Shown piece by piece: positions 1-7,959 of a stretch of DNA of 64,000 nt; the stretch's first letter is position 1, and every line of letters starts with the position of its first letter. Under the pieces are notes generated by a model that saw nothing but the letters and a program-made list of their open reading frames with translations, had not been told where the DNA came from and did no database searches. The position numbers were made by a program, and so were the translations under genes. The DNA lies in the NCBI RefSeq assembly GCF_017355785.1, contig NZ_JAFEWE010000006.1, positions 1 to 64,000 on the forward strand, in the 5' to 3' direction. Origin of the DNA: Desertivirga arenae. GTDB lineage: Bacteria > Bacteroidota > Bacteroidia > Sphingobacteriales > Sphingobacteriaceae.

Positions 1-52
1 TTCAGCAAGAACAATTGCTATATTCGAGCTAAATAAAATGTAATCCTTAATC

Positions 53-121
53 AGGATATGTTAAGTCCTATTCAGGACGATGTCAAATTAATCCAGGACG
101 AGTGTAAAGCTATACTAGGAC
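53..121. promoter_or_regulatory. Phased AGGAC box array
   Basis: The pentamer AGGAT/AGGAC occurs at 53-57, 74-78, 95-99 and 117-121, so the spacing is 21, 21 and 22 bases, close to two helical turns each. The first two copies also form small hairpins with the preceding ATCCT (43-47) and GTCCT (65-69). Regular two-turn spacing is typical of cooperatively bound regulators, but no regulator can be named and the flanking bases are not conserved. It could be chance. Confidence 0.3.
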
Positions 122-144
122 TAGACAAGTTATACCTGAGTATT

Positions 145-204
145 GAACATCGCCGGTTCAATGCCGGATCAGCTTCGGTATGCGGCCGGTATTAACCGAT
201 GTTC
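145..204. other. Long stem-loop, possible structured RNA
   Basis: GAACATCG at 145-152 pairs with CGATGTTC at 197-204. After a short asymmetric bulge the pairing continues as GTT (156-158) with AAC (194-196), then AATGCCGG (160-167) with CCGGTATT (186-193, one G-U pair). The top contains a CUUCGG-like loop (173-178). That is about 19 pairs in a 60-nt element. There is no T-run after it, so it is not an ordinary terminator. It could be a 3'-end or leader structure of an unseen transcript. Confidence 0.4.
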
Positions 205-340
205 ACCTGGCCAGAGTCCGGTGCTGGTAGGGGCTTAAACTAAAGACAGTAAGTATCAGGAATTAATTCGTAGTTAACTCAGAAGCATTCCTGTTAGTAT
301 ATTTTTATATTATATTACTCGGAGAAAAACCTTGTAAATG

Positions 341-375
341 CAAGAGGCCGGCGATATTGGCTTGCCGGCTTCTTG
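341..375. other. GC-rich hairpin
   Basis: CAAGAGGCCGGC (341-352) faces GCCGGCTTCTTG (364-375), with 11 of 12 positions complementary and an 11-nt loop, followed by AAAAATT. It lies in AT-rich sequence. The orientation is unclear because no T-run follows on the plus strand and AAAACC-type sequence precedes it on the left. It could be a weak terminator or a folded untranslated element. Confidence 0.35.
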
Positions 376-701
376 AAAAATTATGTACTTTTAACACGCT
401 TTCAAATACTTCCTAAAGATGATTAGCTACTGCTATGATTTCAAAAGTTTACAGAAAAGGGGACAGAAACTGCATCAATATTTGTACACTTTTATTTTTT
501 AAGCCTTTCAAATAAAACCTTTACAAGCCTCAATTCCCTATAAATACACTAGACTTAACCTGAACTTTTTAAAGAGTTAAACTACCTGTAACACGCATGT
601 ATAAATACGGGTTAAAGAATCCTATTTTCAAGTAATTTCCCCATCTCTGGCATTTTGGTCCCGCGATTGTATAAGAAGGCCGTATTGATAAAGCCAGTAA
701 G

Positions 702-1172
702 ATGGAAGAACTTAACTTAAATTCTTCAGAACCGGATCAGGAACTGAATGCAGGAAAATCTGAGATCCAGGTTATCAGCAAGGAGAAAATTGTGATTCCT
801 GTAGTTGAAGAGCAGATAACGATAGAGAAACAGGTTATAGAAACCGGAAAAGTAAGTGTTAGTAAAAAAGTAAATGAATACACTGAAAGCGTTGACATCC
901 CTCTAACGAACGAAGAAGTAGACGTAAATAGAATAGAGATCAATCAGTACGTAACAGAAGCTCCTCCTGCAATAAGACAGGAAGGTAATAAAACAATTAT
1001 TCCTATTCTAAAAGAAGTTTTAGTAGTAGAGAAAAAACTTCTACTTGTAGAAGAGGTACACATTACGAGAAAACAAGTAAAAACTTCTACCACCCGACAG
1101 GAAACCTTGAGAAAGGAAGAGGTGGTAATTAGTCGTACAGAAACTGAACCGAGTCAGAATAAATCAAATTAA
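702..1172 (+). CDS. DUF2382 (YsnF/AvaK-type) stress protein, two half-repeats
   Basis: The 156-residue, highly charged protein consists of two related Glu/Lys/Val-rich segments (about 25-85 and 92-150), each starting with an I-P-V/I pair followed by alternating V-E-K strands. This is the signature of DUF2382, the C-terminal domain of YsnF-type stress proteins. There is no signal peptide or membrane segment, so it is probably cytoplasmic. The molecular function of the family is unknown, and it is usually found among general stress genes. It sits 23 bases upstream of a second DUF2382 gene, very probably in the same transcript, and the shared terminator lies after that gene. Confidence 0.8.
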   Translation: MEELNLNSSEPDQELNAGKSEIQVISKEKIVIPVVEEQITIEKQVIETGKVSVSKKVNEYTESVDIPLTNEEVDVNRIEINQYVTEAPPAIRQEGNKTIIPILKEVLVVEKKLLLVEEVHITRKQVKTSTTRQETLRKEEVVISRTETEPSQNKSN

Positions 1173-1195
1173 CATTTACCAAAAATTTGAAAAAC

Positions 1196-2065
1196 ATGTC
1201 AAAAACAGTAATTGGAATCTTCGACAGCGCCCGGGATGCGCAAGAAGCAGTAAGCCGTTTAAGCACGGCCGGAATTGAAAGAGAAAGAGTTGACATTGCT
1301 AATCGTGCTGAAACAAACACCAGTGTGGATAGAGATGATGATAATGACACAGGCTTCGGCAATAGCATCAGCAGCTTCTTCAGCAACTTATTTGGAGATG
1401 ACGATGACGACGCCAAAAAATATTCTGAAGTTGCGCAACGTGGTTACACCATCACGGTACACGCGAATACTGCAGAAGAAGCTGACAGGGCAGCAGAAAT
1501 ACTTGATAACACCGGAGCAATCGATGTAGACGAAAGAGCTACACAGTTAAGAAGCGGCTATACTAGCTCAGAGAATTACACCTCCTCCGTCGACACAAAT
1601 CGAATAAGTGACAGAGATTCAGATATAACTAATCGTTCTATTCCAGTTATCGAAGAGAATCTGGAAGTAGGAAAACGGGAAGTACAAAGTGGAGGGGCTC
1701 GTTTACATAGCCGTATTGTTGAAAGACCTGTTGAAGAACACATCCGTCTACGCTCTGAAAGAGTGAATGTAGAACGTAATCCTGTTAATCGGGAAGCAAC
1801 TTCAGCTGATTTCGATACATTTAAAGAGGGTACAATCGAGCTAACAGAACGCAAAGAAATACCTGTTGTAAATAAAGAAGCGCGCGTTGTTGAAGAAGTT
1901 TCACTCAACAAAGAAGTAGAAGAAACTGAAGAAACAATCAGAGATACCGTAAGAAAAACGGAAATTGATGTAGAAAATCTAAGTGACGAAGAAATCCGTC
2001 GCCGTCGTGACTCATCCTCGTACAACGACTCGTCGTACAACAGGGACGATGACAGAACTATTTAA
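1196..2065 (+). CDS. YflT-like / DUF2382 two-domain stress protein
   Basis: I start at ATG 1196, reading MSKTVIGIFDS. A TTG nine bases upstream is in frame but less likely. Residues 1-115 form a YflT/GSP17M-like module: VIGIFDS, AQEAVSRL, an FFSNLFGDDDDD insert, then EEADRAAEILDNTGAIDVDE. Residues 145-260 are a DUF2382 domain with the same charged strands as the upstream protein. The tail is Ser/Asp/Arg-rich and probably disordered. No membrane segment is seen. The same N-terminal module recurs in the PRC-barrel proteins at 26963-27739 and 48372-49292. Function is unknown, and a role in general or envelope stress is inferred only from the family. Confidence 0.8.
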   Translation: MSKTVIGIFDSARDAQEAVSRLSTAGIERERVDIANRAETNTSVDRDDDNDTGFGNSISSFFSNLFGDDDDDAKKYSEVAQRGYTITVHANTAEEADRAAEILDNTGAIDVDERATQLRSGYTSSENYTSSVDTNRISDRDSDITNRSIPVIEENLEVGKREVQSGGARLHSRIVERPVEEHIRLRSERVNVERNPVNREATSADFDTFKEGTIELTERKEIPVVNKEARVVEEVSLNKEVEETEETIRDTVRKTEIDVENLSDEEIRRRRDSSSYNDSSYNRDDDRTI

Positions 2066-2080
2066 ACAGCGAAAGCAAGA

Positions 2081-2110
2081 ACGGCGGAATACATGTTCCG
2101 CCGTTTTATT
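2081..2110 (+). terminator. Intrinsic terminator of the DUF2382 pair
   Basis: Perfect 9-bp stem ACGGCGGAA (2081-2089) / TTCCGCCGT (2096-2104), loop TACATG, followed by TTTATTTT. It ends the plus-strand transcript and lies 6-36 bases from the stop of the convergent small gene. Confidence 0.85.
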
Positions 2111-2116
2111 TTCAAG

Positions 2117-2317
2117 CTAAGCTTCCACGAGTTCCAAACAACCACTACGGTGGTACTGCAGAGCATCATAAAGAGCCTGACAAGCCACATAATCTTCCTT
2201 TGCTTCTAAAACTCTCAACGTTTTTTCAACTAACTCAACCCTTCCGTTACTAATATCGGTATCAGCCCCTATTCTGAAAACGATATAATGCTTTGTGTTA
2301 CGTAAATCCTTTTTCAT
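2117..2317 (-). CDS. Small conserved-looking protein of unknown function
   Basis: A 66-residue protein with no recognised motif. It begins MKKDLRNTKH and has a mixed strand/helix look: YIVFRIGAD, a helix RVELVEKTLRVLEAKE, then VACQALYDALQY. No signal peptide or membrane helix is present. It stands alone, converging on the DUF2382 transcript with a terminator between them. The ATG at 2317 is the only reasonable start. The short gene-like composition and amphipathic helices argue that it is real, but a function cannot be proposed. Confidence 0.55.
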   Translation of the reverse strand: MKKDLRNTKHYIVFRIGADTDISNGRVELVEKTLRVLEAKEDYVACQALYDALQYHRSGCLELVEA

Positions 2318-2575
2318 TCTAAACTCTCATCAGACCCCTATTGTGGGCATATCCAAGATAAAAAGATAATGTTATCAAATCAATATTTTTTCAAATTAAC
2401 CAAACAAAGAGAAGGAATATTTGTAAGGTGATATTCTTTAAAGAAAGAGAAAATTTAATTCTTTTAACGTTATATTTCTGAGCAATCCCTGTTTTTGAAA
2501 CGAACGGGCTTATTAGCTTAAAGGGCTGAAAAAAGGCACGATCTTCTTGTTTATCAGTTGGTAGGTAAAAAAGTT

Positions 2576-3163
2576 CTAGACTGACAGTGCTTTTTGGATC
2601 ATCTGGAGTCCCAATTCAGAATACTGAAGCTGGAGAGCAGCCTGCCTTCCAGGGTCACTCATTTTGTTCCATGTCTTTTGAATAATCCGAATAAGCTTGT
2701 CCTCGTCATGTTTTAGTACAAAGTCGGCAAATTGATATTCAAGAAAAACCAGACATAAGGCATTTTCAATTGTTTGAACCTCTGGGTCAGCTTTCAATTG
2801 CTGCTTGGTTATTATAGTCCTAACGCGTTCAATCTCCTCTGTAAAGTAACCTGCTTGTTCCATTAGTTCGCCAGCTTTTTGCGCATGGTACTTCCCCAGA
2901 TTAGATCGCCAGTTCAAGTAACCAGCCTTGTTCATTGGATACGCGTCTCTTGGGATTTCCCATCGTCCGATATGCTGACTTCTTGAAGCTAGTTTTAAAG
3001 CCTCAGAGGCTTCCGGCTCCAGTTTTACAATCCACTCATACAGCTTAATTGCATAAAAGTATTCTGCAGCAAAAACTTCTCCATCCCAGGTCACTTTATT
3101 AGGATCTTGCTTGTTATAGGAGTCGAACAACTCAAAAGCAATTTCAAGTCTATCTTTTATCAT
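2576..3163 (-). CDS. DUF4202 family protein
   Basis: A 195-residue, all-helical looking cytoplasmic protein. The segment around residues 60-95 (ASRSQHIGRWEIPRDAYPM, then GYLNWR and KYHAQ) matches my memory of the DUF4202 family, which is found in bacteria and eukaryotes and whose His-rich core resembles HD-type metal-binding folds. Visible candidate metal ligands are H64 and the later H of KYHAQ. The reaction is unknown. It is monocistronic, followed downstream by an AT-rich gap and divergent from the mqo gene across about 280 bases. The family call rests on pattern memory only. Confidence 0.65.
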   Translation of the reverse strand: MIKDRLEIAFELFDSYNKQDPNKVTWDGEVFAAEYFYAIKLYEWIVKLEPEASEALKLASRSQHIGRWEIPRDAYPMNKAGYLNWRSNLGKYHAQKAGELMEQAGYFTEEIERVRTIITKQQLKADPEVQTIENALCLVFLEYQFADFVLKHDEDKLIRIIQKTWNKMSDPGRQAALQLQYSELGLQMIQKALSV

Positions 3164-3232
3164 CTGTATGTATATAATTCTACAATCTAATCACTTAAAT
3201 AAATAACAATAATACTTATAAAAATACTTTTT

Positions 3233-3240
3233 TATCTTTG
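3233..3240 (+). promoter_or_regulatory. Possible Bacteroidota -7 box (TATCTTTG)
   Basis: TATCTTTG fits the TAnnTTTG -7 consensus of Bacteroidota sigma-ABfr. It lies about 205 bases upstream of the mqo start, in a very AT-rich gap without any gene. No clear TTTG -33 box is found at the right distance, so this is weak. Confidence 0.2.
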
Positions 3241-3444
3241 TGCAATTTATTTTTCCCCTCCAAAACCAATTGAAAGGCTTTTTTTCTTAAAAAAATTAAG
3301 ACTAAAAGAACAATAAAGAGAAATGTGTGTAATAACGCCAAACGTTTTGGACTTGATTTTGCAGTAAACAATGAGAAAGAAGAGACAATTACTGTCTTTT
3401 TTTCACCCAATAAATGCTTTAACAGCGAGAGCTAAAATAAGATA

Positions 3445-4965
3445 ATGACAACAAAAAGTGATAATTCTTCAAAAGGCCCTGATGTAGTTTTGATCGGGGC
3501 TGGTATCATGAGTGCTACACTTGGTGTAATGCTTAAAGAACTCGAGCCTAATATTACTATCGAAATTTACGAAAGGCTGGATGTAGCGGCGGCCGAAAGT
3601 TCAGATGCGTGGAATAACGCAGGAACAGGACACGCAGCTTTTTGTGAACTAAATTATACTCCGGAACTGGAAAACGGCAGTGTAAATATTTCAAAGGCAG
3701 TTAAAGTTGCCGAGTCATTTGAAGAATCAAGACAATTCTGGTCTTACCTGGTAGAAAAAGGATTCCTCGATAAACCAGAATCTTTTATCAAGTCGATCCC
3801 TCACATAAGCTTTGTTTGGGGAGAAAATAATGTTAATTTCCTTAGAAAAAGACATCAGGCGCTAACCCAGAATCCTTTGTTCAAAGGCATGGAATACGCT
3901 GAAGACAAAGAAACTCTGCTAAACTGGATGCCATTAGTGATGGAGGGCCGTGATGCCTCTCAGAAAGTGGCGGGAACAAAGATGGATATAGGAACGGACG
4001 TAAATTTCGGGGCTCTTACCAGATGCATGTTCAGCCAGCTTAAACAGATGCCTGGTGTTAAAATACATTTTGCTGAAGAGGTTGACAGCCTGAAGCAAGA
4101 CAGGAGCGGTCGCTGGAAGATAACGATGAAAAACCTCAAGACTGGTGACAAGAAGAAAGTATCCTCCAAATTTGTGTTCATCGGTGCTGGAGGCGGATCT
4201 TTACCACTCCTTATTAAATCAGGTATTCCTGAAGGAAAAGGATATGGAGGGTTCCCTGTTAGCGGGCAATGGTTAAAGTGTACTAACCCTGAAATTATTG
4301 CAAAACACGAGGCAAAGGTTTACGGAAAAGCAGCCGTAGGGTCGCCTCCGATGTCAGTACCTCACCTTGATTCAAGAATGATCGGTGGAAAAAAAGCTCT
4401 TCTTTTTGGCCCTTATGCTGGTTTTACTACCAAATTCTTGAAGAACGGATCGATATTAGATCTATTTAAATCCGTAAAGATCAGCAATATTAAGCCTATG
4501 CTTGCTGCCGGTATCGATAATATACCTTTGACTAAATACCTGATCGATCAAGTGAAACAAAGTCCGGAAGAAAGACTGGAAGCTTTGAAAGAATATTTTC
4601 CAAGTGCAAGAATGGAAGATTGGGAACTTGAAATTGCAGGGCAACGTGTACAGGTGATCAAAAAAGACGAAAAGAAAGGCGGTGTACTTGAATTTGGTAC
4701 AGAGGTAGTAAGTGCAGCGGATGGATCGATTGCTGCCCTTTTGGGTGCTTCTCCAGGAGCTTCAACTACAGTTTCTATCATGATCAATCTTCTTGGACGC
4801 TGCTTCAAGGAGAAGATGAAAACGGCAGAATGGCAAGCAAAAATTAAACAGATGGTTCCCTCACATGGTATCCCCCTAAGCACAAATGCAGAACTCTGTT
4901 ATCAAATAAGAAACAAAACTGCAGAAACGCTTAAGTTGACAAAACAAGAAGAAGTTACAGTATAA
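3445..4965 (+). CDS. mqo: Malate:quinone oxidoreductase
   Basis: Mqo (EC 1.1.5.4) oxidises L-malate to oxaloacetate with FAD and passes electrons to the quinone pool at the inner face of the membrane. The 506-residue length is normal for the family. The N-terminal dinucleotide fold reads VVLIGAGIMSATLG (residues 14-27), followed by the family-typical EIYERLDVAAAESS and WNNAGTGHAAFCE segments. A C-terminal region with GASPGASTT closes the FAD domain. The gene stands alone between an AT-rich leader and a strong bidirectional terminator, and it faces argS. Together with the citrate synthase gene at 58773 it fits an aerobic TCA cycle feeding the cbb3 chain encoded in this window. Confidence 0.95.
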   Translation: MTTKSDNSSKGPDVVLIGAGIMSATLGVMLKELEPNITIEIYERLDVAAAESSDAWNNAGTGHAAFCELNYTPELENGSVNISKAVKVAESFEESRQFWSYLVEKGFLDKPESFIKSIPHISFVWGENNVNFLRKRHQALTQNPLFKGMEYAEDKETLLNWMPLVMEGRDASQKVAGTKMDIGTDVNFGALTRCMFSQLKQMPGVKIHFAEEVDSLKQDRSGRWKITMKNLKTGDKKKVSSKFVFIGAGGGSLPLLIKSGIPEGKGYGGFPVSGQWLKCTNPEIIAKHEAKVYGKAAVGSPPMSVPHLDSRMIGGKKALLFGPYAGFTTKFLKNGSILDLFKSVKISNIKPMLAAGIDNIPLTKYLIDQVKQSPEERLEALKEYFPSARMEDWELEIAGQRVQVIKKDEKKGGVLEFGTEVVSAADGSIAALLGASPGASTTVSIMINLLGRCFKEKMKTAEWQAKIKQMVPSHGIPLSTNAELCYQIRNKTAETLKLTKQEEVTV

Positions 4966-4966
4966 A

Positions 4967-5005
4967 AACAAAGAAGGGCGCCAAATCGGCGCCCTTCTTT
5001 GTTTT
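4967..5005. terminator. Bidirectional terminator between mqo and argS
   Basis: A 16-bp perfect stem (4967-4982 with 4988-5003) around GGGCGCC/GGCGCCC, loop AAATC, with an A-run on the left and T-run on the right, so it can serve both convergent genes. Confidence 0.9.
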
Positions 5006-5033
5006 CAGAACCTTATTATTACAGTTGTTCCTA

Positions 5034-6800
5034 TTACATCTTTTCGGGAACTTCTATACCCAACAATTTCATTGCCTTTCTGATCACAGAGGCAGTAGCC
5101 GAGGAAAGCGCTAACCGGAAGTCCTTCACCTGAAGATCTTCAACTTTCAAGATTGGCTCTTCGTGATAGAATTTATTGTAAAGCTTCGCTAGTTCGTAAA
5201 CGTAATTAGCGATTTGGGCAGGACTGTGTTCCCTTGCAGCAATCTCTAAAGTTTCTATATACTTACTTAAAGAAAGGATCAATTCCCGCTCAGTAGCAGT
5301 TAAAGATTTAATCGCCGGGGAAGCAGCCCCTTTACTACCAGCTTTATTCAAAACCGAGCAGATACGAGCGTGCGTATATTGAATGAAAGGACCTGTATGC
5401 CCCTGAAAGTCTATTGATTCGTTAGGATCAAATAACAAGCGCTTCTTAGGCTCTACTTTCAATAAGAAATATTTCAATGCCCCCAAGCCTATCATCCGGT
5501 ACAGCTTTTCTTTCTCTTCGTCTGAAAAACCTTCCACCTTTCCTAACTCTTCGGTACGCTGCTTTGCCGTATCGATCATCTCCTGTATCAGATCATCCGC
5601 ATCAACTACAGTTCCTTCCCTGGATTTCATCTTACCAGAGGGCAGGTCGACCATACCATAGGATAAATGATAAAGTCCTTTAGCCCAGGATTTTCCTAAT
5701 TTGTCAAGGATAAGGAACAATACTTTAAAGTGATAATCCTGCTCGTTCCCTACTACATATATGGATTCATCTACACCGAAGTCTTTATACTTCAATTCAG
5801 CAGTACCCAGGTCTTGAGTGATATAAACAGAAGTACCGTCTCCTCTTAATACTAATTTCTCATCAAGGCCGTCTGCTGTCAGGTCGATCCAGACTGAGTT
5901 GTCCTCCTTCTTGAAAAACACGCCTTTTTCAAGTCCTTCATCTATAATGTCTTTTCCTAACAGGTACGTGTTAGACTCATAATAATACTTGTCAAAGTTA
6001 ACGCCCAGTTTATTGTAAGTAACCTCGAAACCCGCATACACCCAGGAATTCATTGTTTTCCACAAGGAGATAACTTCATCATCCCCAGCTTCCCACTTTT
6101 GAAGCATAAGTTGTGCTTCCTTTATCAAGGGAGCATTTTTCTTGGCTTCGTCTTCGGTTTGCCCCTGGGCCTTTAGCTCATCTATTTGCTTTTTATATTC
6201 CTTGTCAAAAATGACATAGTAATTCCCTACCAGCTTATCTCCTTTTAACCCACTGCTTTCCGGAGTTTCGCCCTGACCAAATTTCTGCCATGCCAGCATA
6301 GATTTACAAATGTGAATGCCCCGGTCGTTAACCAAATTAGCCTTGATAACATCGTAACCATTAGCAGCAAGAATTTCAGATACAGAGTATCCTAAAAGGT
6401 TATTTCGGATATGGCCAAGGTGTAAAGGTTTATTCGTGTTTGGAGAAGAATACTCCACCATTACCTTCCTTCCGGCTGATGGGATCTTACCAAAATCTTC
6501 TTGTGATATGTTATTTGTAAAAGCATTCAACAGAAAGGAGTCGGTTACGGAAATATTTAAAAATCCTTTTATGACATTAAATCCCGCTACCTCATTCAGA
6601 TTATTTACCAGATATTCCCCTATCTCATTTCCTGTCTGCTCCGGAGATTTTCTGGAAAGCTTGGTCAACGGGAATGTTACCACGGTTACCTCGCCTTCAA
6701 ATTCTTTACGGGTTTCCTGAAGATTAATATCTGATTCTTTAAGATCTGCGTTATATAAAGCTTTTACTGCTTCGAGAGTGCCTTTTACTATAAAATCCAT
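5034..6800 (-). CDS. argS: Arginyl-tRNA synthetase
   Basis: A class I aminoacyl-tRNA synthetase that charges tRNA-Arg (EC 6.1.1.19). At 588 residues it has the expected length. An N-terminal additional domain (1-100) precedes the HIGH motif HLGH at residues 127-130 in the context NTNKPLHLGHIRNN. The KMSKS-type loop appears as GKMKSREGT in the second half, and a helical anticodon-binding domain (DALR type, HARICSVL onward) ends the protein. The gene is monocistronic, and the convergent mqo terminator lies downstream. The ATG at 6800 gives the family-typical N-terminus. Confidence 0.97.
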   Translation of the reverse strand: MDFIVKGTLEAVKALYNADLKESDINLQETRKEFEGEVTVVTFPLTKLSRKSPEQTGNEIGEYLVNNLNEVAGFNVIKGFLNISVTDSFLLNAFTNNISQEDFGKIPSAGRKVMVEYSSPNTNKPLHLGHIRNNLLGYSVSEILAANGYDVIKANLVNDRGIHICKSMLAWQKFGQGETPESSGLKGDKLVGNYYVIFDKEYKKQIDELKAQGQTEDEAKKNAPLIKEAQLMLQKWEAGDDEVISLWKTMNSWVYAGFEVTYNKLGVNFDKYYYESNTYLLGKDIIDEGLEKGVFFKKEDNSVWIDLTADGLDEKLVLRGDGTSVYITQDLGTAELKYKDFGVDESIYVVGNEQDYHFKVLFLILDKLGKSWAKGLYHLSYGMVDLPSGKMKSREGTVVDADDLIQEMIDTAKQRTEELGKVEGFSDEEKEKLYRMIGLGALKYFLLKVEPKKRLLFDPNESIDFQGHTGPFIQYTHARICSVLNKAGSKGAASPAIKSLTATERELILSLSKYIETLEIAAREHSPAQIANYVYELAKLYNKFYHEEPILKVEDLQVKDFRLALSSATASVIRKAMKLLGIEVPEKM

Positions 6801-6952
6801 TTAGGACAAAGTTAACTTTTTATATTAATCGGTGGTAGAAGATCAGAATCTTCATTTACCTGATCTTTTCTGCCATTCACCGACCAACCACATCGTCTAA
6901 CCTAAATCTTCTAACAATTTTTTTGAAAACAGCCTAAGTTTGAGAAAAAAAG

Positions 6953-7348
6953 ATGGAAACTAATAGTTCATATAAAGAAAAACGTTCCAGGGTAAAAGTT
7001 GCAATGGGACTAGTGTTCGTAATTTTCGGCGGACTTATGTTTGGTAGTAATCTTGGGCTGGGTGTGCCTTCATGGCTCACCAGCTGGCCGGTGTTATTAA
7101 TTTTATTAGGTGTTGTTGCTGGGATAAAACATCAATTCAGAAGGCCGGGAGCTTATGTGCTTATCTTAATCGGAACAGTATTCTTAACAGACAAACTTAT
7201 ACCTGGATTCCAATTTCATGAACTTATGTTTCCTTTGGCAGTAACCAGCACAGGAATATTTTTAATCTTAAAAAGGAATGAAGGAGCCGGCTTCAGACAT
7301 TGTCACCAGTTCAAAGGATTTAGACAGACTAAGGAATCTCAGGAATAA
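6953..7348 (+). CDS. LiaF/LiaI-like transmembrane protein (DUF5668 type)
   Basis: A 131-residue membrane protein with a short charged N-terminus (METNSSYKEKRSRVK) and four predicted hydrophobic stretches, at about 16-32, 42-57, 67-80 and 88-105. The G-L-V/I-F-G-L-F and W-P-V-L-L-I-L-L-G pattern is that of the LiaF/DUF5668 transmembrane domain. The C-terminal extracytoplasmic domain of full LiaF proteins is absent. These domains often accompany envelope-stress regulators, but none is adjacent here. A His-containing tail (FRHCHQFKGF) is unusual. Function is unknown. Confidence 0.6.
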   Translation: METNSSYKEKRSRVKVAMGLVFVIFGGLMFGSNLGLGVPSWLTSWPVLLILLGVVAGIKHQFRRPGAYVLILIGTVFLTDKLIPGFQFHELMFPLAVTSTGIFLILKRNEGAGFRHCHQFKGFRQTKESQE

Positions 7349-7361
7349 ATTGTATGGATAC

Positions 7362-7401
7362 AATGGCAGGAGAATTAAAATGGCAAAGGCCTCCTGCCAT
7401 T
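7362..7401. terminator. Hairpin between convergent genes, probable terminator
   Basis: AATGGCAGGAG (7362-7372) pairs perfectly with CTCCTGCCATT (7391-7401), with an 18-nt loop. Neither flank carries a real T-run, so termination strength is uncertain, but the position between two convergent 3' ends fits that role. Confidence 0.55.
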
Positions 7402-7433
7402 AGTAAACTGATTTAGGTAAAATTCATTTCATC

Positions 7434-7661
7434 TTATGTCCAACCTTCTCCTTGTTTAGCCTTTTTAGCCTTAATAAAATCTTCAGCTTTCGCCTTACTC
7501 AGAATGGCCGACATATTATTGCCTTCGCTATCTTTTCCAATTGCGATATATTTTCCTGATTTCACATTGATCACGGGATCAATCATAGGAACGTTTTTAG
7601 TTTTTGTTTTCACCGAATACGCAGTGATACCACTTTGTTCTTCTTTCTTCTCTTTAGCCAT
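7434..7661 (-). CDS. Small Lys-rich protein of unknown function
   Basis: A 75-residue soluble protein, MAKEKKEEQS at the start and a Lys-rich helical end (SKAKAEDFIKAKKAKQGEGWT). The middle (VINVKSGKYIAIGKDSEGNN) looks like two or three beta strands. No known motif is present. It is monocistronic with an AT-rich upstream gap of about 300 bases in which no other gene is visible. Composition and a clear start make a real gene likely, but the function is unknown. Confidence 0.55.
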   Translation of the reverse strand: MAKEKKEEQSGITAYSVKTKTKNVPMIDPVINVKSGKYIAIGKDSEGNNMSAILSKAKAEDFIKAKKAKQGEGWT

Positions 7662-7959
7662 ATAATTAGATTATCTTTACTGTGGTAATGTATCAAAGTC
7701 TTTTTTTGTTTTACACACCTAAAAAAGTAACCTCGAAGAAATTATCCTATGAAGAAATTATTAAAAGAAGTGCAAATACGCGAAACGAAAATTCTCAATT
7801 TACATAATGAGATTTTCTGAACAAAAAAAATATAGTTTCCAAACAAAAGGCACGGTTATTTTATTTTAACCTTAAGGAAACTGAATTAATATTACAAATT
7901 GCGCAAATGATTAAGGACCATTTGCAAAGAACACTGTAATTACTGTAAATCATCTCTAT

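Larger units (their letters stand above)
1..701. other. Gene-free, structured intergenic region
   Basis: No convincing coding frame is visible on either strand in the first 700 bases. The stretch holds a helically phased AGGAC array (53-121), a long imperfect hairpin (145-204) and a second GC-rich hairpin (341-375). The rest, 376-701, is AT-rich and presumably contains the promoter of the DUF2382 gene that starts at 702, but I cannot place a convincing -33/-7 pair. The gene to the left is outside the window, so part of this could be its 3' untranslated region. Confidence 0.6.

Noticed and set aside
3216-3410. Minus-strand frame of 64 codons before mqo
   Set aside because: Lies in the AT-rich leader; Lys/Phe/Leu-rich composition with no domain, and the position fits a promoter or leader region better.
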